This document shows, piece after piece, positions 56,307 through 64,000 of a stretch of 64,000 bases of DNA (its first letter is position 1; each line of letters opens with the position of its first letter). Where the stretch lies: assembly GCA_963580285.1 (NCBI GenBank), contig OY757013.1, positions 136,459,027 to 136,523,026 on the forward strand. Reading direction: 5' to 3'. The notes below the pieces were generated by a model that saw nothing but the letters and a program-made list of their open reading frames with translations, was not told where the DNA came from and did no database searches. The position numbers and the translations under genes were made by a program. This DNA is from Lucinisca nassula. Taxonomy: Eukaryota; Mollusca; Bivalvia; Lucinida; Lucinidae.

Positions 56307-56447
56307 CATTACGATAACACACCCGTGGGGCATAGAGCGTTATTCACATCTCCAAAATGGCTACTTTTCTAAAGAAAATCCGTGGTATTTTTCTTATCAG
56401 TACCACAAACATAGGCTGTAGGTGCTCGTTAGAACCGCCTCATTGAG
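56307..56447 (+). mobile_element. Foldback element, family B, cut at the apex
   Basis: CATTACGATAACACACCCGT to AGAACCGCCTCATTGAG, then family F begins at once. Confidence 0.85.
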
Positions 56448-56650
56448 TGTGTGTATCGCTCATATTTTTTGTTTGGATAGCCAATTGATCATTTTGTGGG
56501 AAAGTGACTATCCATTTGGCTTTCCGCTATTGGTGTTTCCATTATGGTCTAGCTATTTCATGTTTGTGTTTCTTTCCCTTTGGTGTCTCTGATGGGAGCT
56601 GTGGGTTAATTGTATTGATTCCTCACCATTGCCTTCACTTCTAATTCTGT
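56448..56650 (+). repeat. Dispersed repeat family F, copy 5, 3' part
   Basis: TGTGTGTATCGCTCATATTT to TTGATTCCTCACCATTGCCT, fused to the half foldback. Confidence 0.65.
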
Positions 56651-56689
56651 AAAATTATTATTTGGGAAGGAGGTTTTATATGTTTGATA

Positions 56690-56905
56690 TTGTGGTTAAC
56701 GGTCCAGGCAACCCTATTTATGTCATTTCGAGCCAGTCAGTTTACAATACCACATGGTATTCAGTGAACATTCTGTCGCAAGACCTTCTTGGAGATAATG
56801 ACTGTAGAACAGTGAGCTATGAAAGAATGTTCCCGATTCCAAAAGATATCGAACCCTCGACCTTCCGATCACTTCTGATTAGCAGTCAGACGGCCTTCAG
56901 GCCGG
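56690..56905 (-). mobile_element. tRNA-derived SINE-like sequence
   Basis: On the minus strand, GGCCTGAAGGCCGTCTGACT and GGTCGAGGGTTCGATATC (box B) form a tRNA-like head. The downstream body was not matched to other copies. It overlaps a 94-codon chance frame on the plus strand. Confidence 0.5.
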
Positions 56906-56927
56906 CAATAGCAGTCACAGTAGTAGT

Positions 56928-57155
56928 TTTTGTTTGGCTGATTTGAGGTTTAACGTCCCCGTCAATACTACTTACGTCATTTTGAAGACGTTGCTTCCAC
57001 TTCTGAAGGACTTTTTCCTGCCGTTGAGATGAAATGACATCTCAATCCCTGTCGACCAATGAAACCCGACTGGCACCACTTTGCAGTTTACAGGTACTCA
57101 TGTGCGTTCGGTTTCAGCCCTGCATGGAAGCATCACGCCCTTATGGCCGGGGGCA
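56928..57155 (-). mobile_element. SINE-like S1, shortened
   Basis: GATTTGAGGTTTAACGTCCC to CCCTTATGGCCGGGGGC with an inner deletion. Confidence 0.65.
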
Positions 57156-57156
57156 A

Positions 57157-57157
57157 A

Positions 57158-57203
<46 letters not shown>

Positions 57204-57215
57204 TACAATAGTAGT

Positions 57216-57277
<62 letters not shown>

Positions 57278-57318
57278 TGCAATAGTAGTATGGTAGTAGT
57301 AGTAGTAGTAGTAGTAGC

Positions 57319-57353
<35 letters not shown>

Positions 57354-57354
57354 C

Positions 57355-57386
<32 letters not shown>

Positions 57387-57418
57387 CAGTAGTAGTAGTA
57401 GTAGAAGCAACAGTAGTA
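57157..57418. repeat. (TAG)n trinucleotide array
   Basis: About 85 units with a few GCA and ACAA interruptions. Poly-Val, Ser, Leu, Tyr and Thr frames come from this alone. Confidence 0.95.
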
Positions 57419-57469
57419 GTCACACGACAAAACCAACAAAAAGACCGATGCGACCAGGCACTACGATAC

Positions 57470-57722
57470 GAGTAACCAGTCCATGAAACAAACACCCCTC
57501 TAAACCCCTCTCTACATATAGAAAACTTGGATCTACAGAGGGTTTGGTATGCTTTAGTTTCCTTATTTCTGATCCAAGACATAGGTTGTGGGTACACGTT
57601 AGAACCGCCTCATTGAGGCGGTTCTAACGGGCACCCTCAACCTGCTAATGTAATAAATAAGAAAAAGCATTATCAGAAAAAAAAAGAAAACAATTAACCA
57701 TTTTTGGAGATATGAAAGAAAG
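57470..57722 (-). mobile_element. Foldback element, family B, ends eroded
   Basis: AGTCCATGAAACAAACACCC, core GTTAGAACCGCCTCATTGAG, complete right arm. The right terminus is not recognisable. Confidence 0.78.
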
Positions 57723-57851
57723 ATGTATTATCGTCATGAATGACTCAGTCTGCACATCCACCCAGTATGGTAAGGCCGAAGTCACATGCGACCAACAAAG
57801 ACTCTGACCCTGGCCAGACTTTGCATTTAGTACGAATGATAATAATGTTTC

Positions 57852-58110
57852 CATTACGAAAATACGCCTAGACAAATGCACTGTACATTTTACCTCCAAA
57901 AAAATAAGAAAAAAAAAAAAAATAAAATAAAAATTTGATTTTTTTTCTTATATTTGCTCAAAATACAGATTATGAGTACACGTTAGAACCGCTGCATCGA
58001 GGCGGATATAACGAGTACCCACGATCTATATTTAAAAGCGTAAACCCAGTTTTACTATATAAAAATGGGGATCAAGGGTGTCGGAATTATATAGGCGTGT
58101 TTTCGTGATG
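57852..58110 (+). mobile_element. Foldback element, family A
   Basis: The ends are CATTACGAAAATACGCCTAG and GGCGTGTTTTCGTGATG. The hairpin has mismatches (AACCGCTGCATCGAGGCGGA) and the AAGAAAAATAAGG spacer is shortened. Confidence 0.88.
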
Positions 58111-58381
58111 TTGGGGTTAATTGTCTTCAAACGTGTCCATCCGTGAGGTAAATTGTTGGTATCTGCGACTTTAAATCCAACGAATGTCAGATTCAAATAC
58201 GATTATCCTTGACATATTCATTTGTTTTGTTTGAACTCGTTCTACGGATCACCATCGTAAGGCAACACTTGCCAATCAGAGTCGAGGTTACATGACGATG
58301 CTTTGTTTACGACAGTACATTCAGGTTATCCAACAGGACATCGCGTTACAGACATGGCTTTGCAACAGCATATACATGGCT

Positions 58382-58661
58382 CATTACGATAACACACCCG
58401 TAAGACATAGTGCATTTTTTCACATCCCCAAAATGGCTACCTTTCGGATGAAAATCCATGATATATTTCTTATTTATACTACAAACACAGGTTGTTGGTG
58501 CTCGTTAGAACCGCCTCATAGAGGCGGTTCTAACGAGTACCCACAACCTATGTATTGGAGTAAAAATAAGAAAAATAATGTTTACCCCCGTAGACCCCAG
58601 TTTTCTCTATATAAAGTGGGGTTTAGGGGGGTGTTCATTTCACGGACTTGTTCACGTGATG
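58382..58661 (+). mobile_element. Foldback element, family B, full length
   Basis: The ends are CATTACGATAACACACCCGT and GGACTTGTTCACGTGATG. Core AGAACCGCCTCATAGAGGCG. A good reference copy of B. Confidence 0.9.
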
Positions 58662-58766
58662 TGTTACATGTATTTGAATTCCCAGTCTGACTGTTTATAA
58701 ACAAAGTTGTTGGAGGTAAAGGCCTGTTTTAATCCAAACTTTAGCGAAACCATTAAGGTTTAAAAT

Positions 58767-59050
58767 CATAAAGTTAACAAGTCCATGCAATGAACACCCC
58801 TCTAAACCCAATTTTATATAGGGAAAACTGGGTTTTACGGGGCGGTATATTATTTTTCTCATTTTCGATCCAGGGCATAGGTTGTGGCTACATGGTTTGA
58901 ATCGCCTCGATGAGGCGAGTCTGACGATGACCAACAACCTACGTATGTTTGAAAACTAAATTAGGCAAATGTCACAAATGTTCGTCAGAAAAATAACAGT
59001 TTTGAACATATGAAAAAAACACTATTTTACAAGGATGTGTTATCGTAATT
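58767..59050 (-). mobile_element. Foldback element, family B, diverged
   Basis: CATAAAGTTAACAAGTCCAT to GGATGTGTTATCGTAATT. The core is decayed but still folds (ATCGCCTCGATGAGGCGAGT). Confidence 0.8.
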
Positions 59051-59055
59051 TGAAC

Positions 59056-59240
59056 ATCCTGTAAAGGACACTGTTGCAAACCCCGCTTTATTTGACAAAA
59101 AATGGGATTCGCAAGGGAATAAATTAGTTTTTTTTTTGTTTTGTTTCGTTTTGGCTGAATATCATAGAATCGTCTCGTTGAGACGCGTCTAATATGAATA
59201 CACAATCATTTTTGGAGAATAAATAAGAATATTAAGTCAT
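59056..59240 (-). mobile_element. Foldback element, B-like, strongly decayed
   Basis: CATCCTGTAAAGGACACTGT, AGAATCGTCTCGTTGAGACG, then GAATAAATAAGAATATTAAG. Confidence 0.6.
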
Positions 59241-59264
59241 CAAAATATATAGCATTTGCGTCAG

Positions 59265-59365
59265 CATACGGCCAAACCTGCAATAAGGCTTGTGAACAGA
59301 TATCAACAGACACATCCACGCACTCTGGTAAGTGTCTACGCTGATCGCACGATTTGGGCTACCCA
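59265..59365. mobile_element. MITE fragment of the TGAGCC family
   Basis: CAGCATACGGCCAAACCTGC, AATAAGGCTTGTGAACAG and TCTACGCTGATCGCAC resemble 55693-55790. Confidence 0.4.
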
Positions 59366-59413
59366 ACAATCCGTGTCGTACTTGTCACCATTTGGAAAAC
59401 ATGTTAGTGCGAA

Positions 59414-59668
59414 ATAATGGCGTCGAACATGGTGTCAGAAATGACAACTATCAGGTCAAAATTTTAACATCTGTCTTATTTCTGCTTTCAACATAGCTTG
59501 TGGGTGCTCGTTAGAACCGCCTCAATGAGGCGGGGTTCTAACGAGTACCCACAATCTATGTATATGAGTAAAATTAAAGCAGATTATATATACCCACGTA
59601 AACCCCATTTTTCTCTGTATAAAGCGGGGTTTAGAGGGGCTTCGTTTCACGGAATTGATATCATGATG
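59414..59668 (+). mobile_element. Foldback element, family B, left end eroded
   Basis: Core GTTAGAACCGCCTCAATGAG, GCGGGGTTCTAACGAGTACC (one extra GG in the right arm). It ends GGAATTGATATCATGATG. Confidence 0.82.
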
Positions 59669-59695
59669 ATCTACGGTTTTCAATTCGATGTTGTA

Positions 59696-59976
59696 CATCG
59701 CAAAAACACGCCTATATAATTTTGACCCCCTTGAACCCCACTTTTATATAGTAAAACTGGGGTTTCCGGGGGTATACCTTATTTTTTTTATTTCTGCTCT
59801 AAGATAAAGATTGTGGGTACTCGTTAGAACCGCCTCGATGAGGCGGTTCTAACGAGTTCCCACAATCTATATTTGGAGCAGTAAAAAGAAAAATAGCGCA
59901 ATTTTTTCATCATAAAATTTTCATTTTTTCGGCGATAAAGGTGGCAATGTATTTGTGTAGGCGTGTTTGCGTAATG
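59696..59976 (-). mobile_element. Foldback element, family A, full length
   Basis: The ends are CATCGCAAAAACACGCCTAT and GGCGTGTTTGCGTAATG. It is close to the 52776 copy, including the GGTTTCCGGGGGTATACC block. Confidence 0.9.
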
Positions 59977-59982
59977 AGTCCT

Positions 59983-60250
59983 TGCTTGTAAGGATTACCC
60001 CTTTTAATGAACATTTGACTTCACCACAGCTGGTTTTAATGGAGTGTATGGCGGCCGAAAAAGTCTCCCTGTCCTTCCTCAAAGTGTGAGTTATATTTTC
60101 TAGTCCTTCGTGATCATGGATTCCACTGCGAAAATTGACAAATATTTGAGGGTCATTGATGAGGCCTTATTAGCCGAAACTGGCGAGTCAGACCATGAAA
60201 AATAAAACTTGTACACTCCACGGTTTTCAGTTCTGTGATGTAGTCCTTGG
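59983..60250. repeat. Satellite G fragment, about one unit
   Basis: ACAGCTGGTTTTAATGGAGT, GGCGGCCGAAAAAGTCTCCC and TTGAGGGTCATTGATGAGGC. Confidence 0.7.
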
Positions 60251-60292
60251 CAGGTGTAGGCTGATCATAGTCTTTTCTTGTAGCACAAGTCT

Positions 60293-60571
60293 CATAGCGA
60301 TAACACACCCGTGCGATATAGTGTACTTTTCCCATCTCCAAAATGGCTACTTTTCTGATGAAAATCCGTGATATATTTCTTATTTATACTGCAAACATAG
60401 ATAATGGGTGCTCGTTAGAACCGCCTCAATGAGGCGGTTCTAACGAGTACCCACAACCTATGTATTGGAGAAGAGATAAGAAAAATAATGAATACCCCCG
60501 TAAACCCCAGATTTCTCTATATAAAGTGGGGTTTAAGGGGGTGTTCATTTCACGGACTTGTTCACGTGATG
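60293..60571 (+). mobile_element. Foldback element, family B, full length
   Basis: The ends are CATAGCGATAACACACCCGT and GGACTTGTTCACGTGATG. Core AGAACCGCCTCAATGAGGCG is perfect. Confidence 0.9.
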
Positions 60572-60599
60572 TTGCCATTGGTTTTGTAGCACGCCGTCT

Positions 60600-60876
60600 C
60601 ATCGACAAAACACGCCTATATAAGTTTGACCCTTAGAACCCCACTTTTACATGTATTTAGTAAAACTGGGGATTACATATTAAATTAACCTTCTTTTTCT
60701 TATTTTTTTGCTCTAAAATATAGTTAGAACTGCCTCAATGAGGCGGTTCTATCGTTCACCCTTTCTATACTTTGAGCAATAATAAGAAAAAATATCACAC
60801 ATTTCAATATTAAAATCTTCTCTTTTTTCTGGCGGTAAAATTTACATTGTATTTGTATAGGCGTATTTTTGTAATG
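60600..60876 (-). mobile_element. Foldback element, family A (in the GPCR 3' region)
   Basis: The termini are a degenerate CATCGACAAAACACGCC at the left and GGCGTATTTTTGTAATG at the right. The hairpin core has the AGAACTGCCTCAATGAGG apex. It sits 67 bp downstream of the GPCR stop codon, so it is likely transcribed in the 3' UTR. The left stem is partly deleted. Confidence 0.85.
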
Positions 60877-60943
60877 GTATGTATTTTAGATTCATAATTT
60901 AGAGCTTTTAAGTACATGTGTATGTTTTTTCAAATGCAATAGC

Positions 60944-61188
60944 CTATAATAAACTGCTGTGCACACCATCGGAGTCTCGCATCACTGAGACTTTTGTCTG
61001 TTGTCTTAAAGGCATCTTGTTATAAGCGTAAGGTGATGACTTGCTCCCAGGGCTTATACTGGCCGATGACGTGGGCCCACGTCGGCTTCTACACGGAAAT
61101 ATGGTACGAACAAAAGCCCGACGATATTTCCTCGACATTGCATTGTACAGAATCGGATTCACCGTTGAGCTGACAAAGTAAAGGACCC
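60944..61188 (-). CDS. Last coding exon of a class A (rhodopsin-like) GPCR, peptide-receptor type
   Basis: The exon encodes the end of TM7 and the cytoplasmic tail of a seven-transmembrane receptor. The reading frame contains GVLYFVSSTVNPILYNAMSR: a TM7 core with the NPxxY motif (NPILY), followed by a basic helix 8 (SRKYRRAFVRTIF) and a cysteine where palmitoylation is usual. A Ser/Thr-rich tail then runs to TAG at 60944-60946. The exon start comes from a good acceptor on the minus strand, a pyrimidine-rich TATTTTCTTGTTTCAG whose AG lies at 61190-61189; it splits a codon (phase 1). The open frame continues upstream only by chance. The SSTVNPILYN signature is typical of neuromedin U, pyrokinin/CAPA and ghrelin/TRH-like receptors, so a neuropeptide receptor is likely, but the ligand cannot be read from this exon. 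Coupling to a G protein at the plasma membrane follows from the family. A foldback element lies 67 bp past the stop. Confidence 0.82.
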
Positions 61189-61204
61189 CTGAAACAAGAA
61201 AATA
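61189..61204 (-). promoter_or_regulatory. Splice acceptor of the GPCR exon
   Basis: On the minus strand a pyrimidine-rich run ends in TTTCAG directly before GGGTCC of the exon. It sets the exon start and phase 1. Confidence 0.7.
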
Positions 61205-61325
61205 TAATACATTAAGGGGAATGGGGACACCTGACAGATAAGTTCGCCATTTTTCAAAGGGAGATAACTTTCGGGAATTCATGTTCGCTTTTCTATACGC
61301 CCTGTCCCACTGAAAAATGGGTCTT

Positions 61326-61376
61326 CTCTTAAAGGAAAGAATTTGCTTCTATGGAGCAAATTCTTTCCTTTAAGAG
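61326..61376. repeat. Perfect 22-bp inverted repeat in the GPCR intron
   Basis: CTCTTAAAGGAAAGAATTTG plus CT is followed by a 7-nt spacer (TCTATGG) and its exact reverse complement. It lies about 140 bp upstream of the GPCR acceptor. Its function is unknown; it may be the core of a small MITE. Confidence 0.85.
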
Positions 61377-61463
61377 TTGACCACCATTTACATGGGAGAC
61401 AAAAATACTTTTACAGGAGTTGCGTCCCCTGAAGGTGTTCCCATTCTCCTTAAGTAAAATAAA

Positions 61464-61548
61464 AATGAAGGCAATGATCAGGAATCGATACAATTTGAAT
61501 TACCTTACCATCAGAGGCACCAAAGGGAAAGAAACACGAACATGGAAT
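61464..61548 (-). repeat. Family F fragment
   Basis: GAAGGCAATGATCAGGAATC and ACCAAAGGGAAAGAAACACG: the extreme 3' end of F in reverse. Confidence 0.6.
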
Positions 61549-61549
61549 A

Positions 61550-61969
61550 ATATAAGAACCTTATACGGGTGTGAGGGGTGGATGGAAAAATCCGTCCCGA
61601 GGGACACTGTCCGACATCACGAGGCTTGCCGAGTGATGCCGGACAGTGATCCCGAGGGACGGATTTTTCTATCCACCCCTCACACCCATATTGGATTCTT
61701 TTTCTTGCATACCTTCCATTTCTTAGCGCGGATTTTAATGCTGCAGTCACTTCGGTTACCAACGTCCGCCATATTGTGTTGACACTGCACGAATGTTTAG
61801 TGACGTTGCTGTGACGTCAACCTTAACGACGGCGCATACGAGGTCGTAATCAACCAGTGCATTTATCAAACACGCGATTATATTCGATTTGGGGTCGGAA
61901 CACCAGGGTCAGAACATAAATTTCTATCCCAGGGTAAAATCACGGATTTCCTTGTCTGGTGTGCAAGAA
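61550..61969 (-). mobile_element. MITE with palindromic tail, family E, copy 4
   Basis: The hairpin GTGTGAGGGGTGGATGGAAA ... TTTCTATCCACCCCTCACAC is nearly perfect, with loop GAGGCTTGCCGA at 61621-61632. The body AACGTCCGCCATATTG leads to the end GTCTGGTGTGCAAGAA. Confidence 0.82.
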
Positions 61970-62106
61970 AAGTCTGTCTTATATCATGCTGGCAAAGAAA
62001 GAGATACGTTTACACATATATGGTTTCAGTTTAATCATTAGATTCTTGAAGAAGAAAAAACATGTGGCAAACATTGACTTTTATATCTTATTGTTTTTTG
62101 TTTTGT

Positions 62107-62178
62107 TTTTTTAACTTCTGTTTCGAACATAAATTTTGGGTGCTCAGTAGAACAAGTACCGATAATATCTATGCTTTC
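62107..62178. mobile_element. Foldback core with deleted tip
   Basis: CATAAATTTTGGGTGCTCAG, TAGAAC, then AAGTACCGATAATATC: the CCGCCTC tip of both arms is missing. Confidence 0.5.
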
Positions 62179-62309
62179 CATAAACATTAACGAAACGGGT
62201 GACGTCTGCGGCGTCTAATCAGGGACTACACTGTTTGATTATGTTCCAGTATATGAACGTCGTAAGTTTTTTTGTTGTTGTTGTTTTTTTCTATTATTTC
62301 CGCGGTACC

Positions 62310-62602
62310 CATAGCGATAACACACCCGTGCAAATTAGTGCATTTTTCCACACCTCAAAAATGGTCATTTTTCTGATAAAAATCCATGATTTTTTTTTTC
62401 TAAGACTTATAAATACTGCAAACATAGGTTGTGGGTGCTCGTTAGAACCGCCTCATTGACTGAGACGGTTCTAATGAGTACCCAAAACCTATGTTTTGGA
62501 GCAAGAATAAGAAAAATACTGTGTATCCCTATAAACCCCAGTTTTCTATATATAAAGTGGGGTATAGTGGGGTCTTCATTTCACGGACTTGTTCATGTGA
62601 TG
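62310..62602 (+). mobile_element. Foldback element, family B, full length
   Basis: The ends are CATAGCGATAACACACCCGT and GGACTTGTTCATGTGATG. The apex is enlarged (CCTCATTGACTGAGACGG). Confidence 0.9.
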
Positions 62603-63360
62603 CGAAAGCGGAGACATATCGTTTTTGCCGTGACTGGGTGTTGGGTTTGTTTGTGTGTTTGATTTTTGTTGCTTTCTTTGTTTGTTTGTTGTCTGGTCAA
62701 CTTTAACATTGATAACTATCATTTTACTCTCAGTATAACAGTAATTTTATTGAATATAATTGAAGATGAATGTATTGGGCTTTAGAAAATTGCAGGTGTC
62801 ATTCCAGGACCACAGGCGTATGGGCGTATGCGACGTCCGAAAATGTAATGAAAACCATACAGAAAAGTGATAACCATGTTCTGTTACTACATGTTATCCT
62901 ATAATCTGACCAACTACGACAAAAGAGGTGTCAAAGAAATGATTAATCACATATTCTTATGGAACGTGTGTGCGTTTTGGCATAGTAAAACGGCAACCGG
63001 AATTACGAATCCTGCAGCTATGGAGACCGCAGCAAACGCTAAGTGATAATTGCCTTTATTAATATGTAACCCTTACTTACGGTCTTTAATTAATTCAAAT
63101 TTGTCCGTAAATTGCAGGAGTGTCACATATTTAATCAAACTTTTGAGGTTTATGATGGTAATAAGACTATAGTATATATTTTCTTCTCGTTGATTAGGAA
63201 CGCCAACTGCAATTATAATGGCAATACAGCACAATGGTTCAGATTGACAATATGCGTTTTCAAGTGAGATTTAATTCATATACTATTGATGGAAATGGAA
63301 GAGAATACGCTGTTCTTTTAAATATGGGCATACATTGAATACAATATAGTACAAACAGAA
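62603..63360. other. No recognisable gene or repeat
   Basis: AT-rich sequence. No further GPCR exon was found here. Confidence 0.45.
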
Positions 63361-63361
63361 T

Positions 63362-63707
63362 AGAAATAGAGGCAATGATCACGAATCGATACAATCAACC
63401 CATAGCACCCATCAGAGACACCAAAGGGAAAGAAACACAAACATGCAACAACAGACCAAATGGAAACACCAACAGCGGAACGCCAAAAGGACAGTTATTT
63501 TCCCACAAAATGGCCAATAGGCTATCCAAAAATAAAATGACACAAGCGACACAAACACCTATAGACAAACCATAATAAAAATAAATCGCGACAGAAGAAC
63601 CGCCTTGGAACGGTCAGCGGAAACGAATTCAACCGCGATTTAGACAAATAATTTGTTCAGTCCGCATGAAGGCCTCCTAACTCATCAGTGCAACATCTTC
63701 GTGAACA
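63362..63707 (-). repeat. Dispersed repeat family F, copy 6
   Basis: AATGATCACGAATCGATACA, CCATCAGAGACACCAAAGG, then AATTTGTTCAGTCCGCATGA and GGCCTCCTAACTCATCAG. Confidence 0.68.
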
Positions 63708-64000
63708 CACAAAATACTCCTTAATCAGGGTTATCGGTACCATAAACTACGCAAAGCCTTTTCAAAATTTTATAGACGCCATTCTGATTTAATTTCAAAA
63801 TTCAGTATTGGACTTAAATCTCTTCTGCAACAAGGTCTATCGGAACCCGAATTTTATGGTGACTTAGTATATAAATTCAGAAAAATATATAACCGCAAAG
63901 ACTTCAGCACCCAATTTCGTAAAATCATTCTTCGATATAAAAAGATTGGGTACAACATGGATATTATACGACAGACTGCATGCATGGTAGTTAACCAAAT
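63708..64000 (+). pseudogene. Penelope-like RT, C-terminal part, runs off the window
   Basis: One open frame reads HKILLNQGYRYHKLRKAFSK, FYRRHSDLISKFSIGLKSLL, QQGLSEPEFYGDLVYKFRKI, then IGYNMDIIRQTACMVVNQ. It is joined directly to family F at 63708, so the N-terminal part is missing. In relatives this region follows the catalytic palm. No stop occurs before the edge. Confidence 0.68.

Noticed and set aside
56662..56946. 94-codon frame
   Set aside because: It overlaps an antisense tRNA-like SINE head and an S1 end; no domain.
57133..57597. Poly-Tyr/Leu/Thr frames
   Set aside because: Translation of a TAG trinucleotide array.
61189..61282. Upstream extension of the GPCR frame to an ATG at 61282
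   Set aside because: A strong splice acceptor at 61189-61190 and the start of TM7 homology just after it show that this part is intron.

Overview
The window is eukaryotic, repeat-dominated DNA, most likely from a mollusc and probably a bivalve. This is inferred from AT-rich intergenic sequence, a spliced class A GPCR exon, tRNA-derived SINEs with clear A and B boxes, a relic mariner transposase, non-LTR and Penelope-like reverse-transcriptase relics, and dozens of MITE or foldback copies. Nothing prokaryotic was seen: no operons, Shine-Dalgarno sites or CRISPR array.

Only one piece looks like a cellular gene: the last coding exon of a peptide-type GPCR on the minus strand (60944-61188). Its upstream exons should lie beyond the right edge. 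All other recognisable protein homology is transposon debris: a retrotransposon ORF2 tail with a C2H2 finger (3697-4132), a mariner (18740-19430), two 5'-truncated non-LTR RTs of one family (40806-42090 minus; 45254-47158 plus), and three Penelope-like RT tails (47410, 49023, 63708).

Layout. 1-21 kb: a patchwork of foldback elements, MITEs and SINEs with nested insertions and small tandem duplications. 21.5-38.4 kb: a large, imperfect inverted repeat. Each arm runs outside-in through an AT-rich flank, SINEs, a 258-bp satellite, TAGGG/CCCTA arrays and CCTA/CCTG tetranucleotide arrays. The left arm also holds a direct duplication, and a roughly 2.5-kb spacer separates the arms. 38.4-47 kb: SINEs, two RT relics, and a nested locus where a SINE and a pogo-like MITE can be read against an empty paralogous site at 20.6-21.0 kb. 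47-64 kb: dense foldback elements, a palindromic minisatellite, a TAG array and the GPCR exon.

The most striking system is the foldback DNA. Two families, called A and B here, total about 35 copies or pieces. They share one long hairpin core (arm motif CTCGTTAGAACCGCCTC) but carry different outer ends. Broken copies repeatedly end at the hairpin tip. Separately, three otherwise unrelated palindromes carry the identical 12-nt loop GAGGCTTGCCGA. These point to hairpin-centred mobilisation or processing. No transposase that could drive the foldback families is visible.

Letters A-G and S1-S5 are labels made for this window only. All homology calls come from reading the sequence, without database searches.
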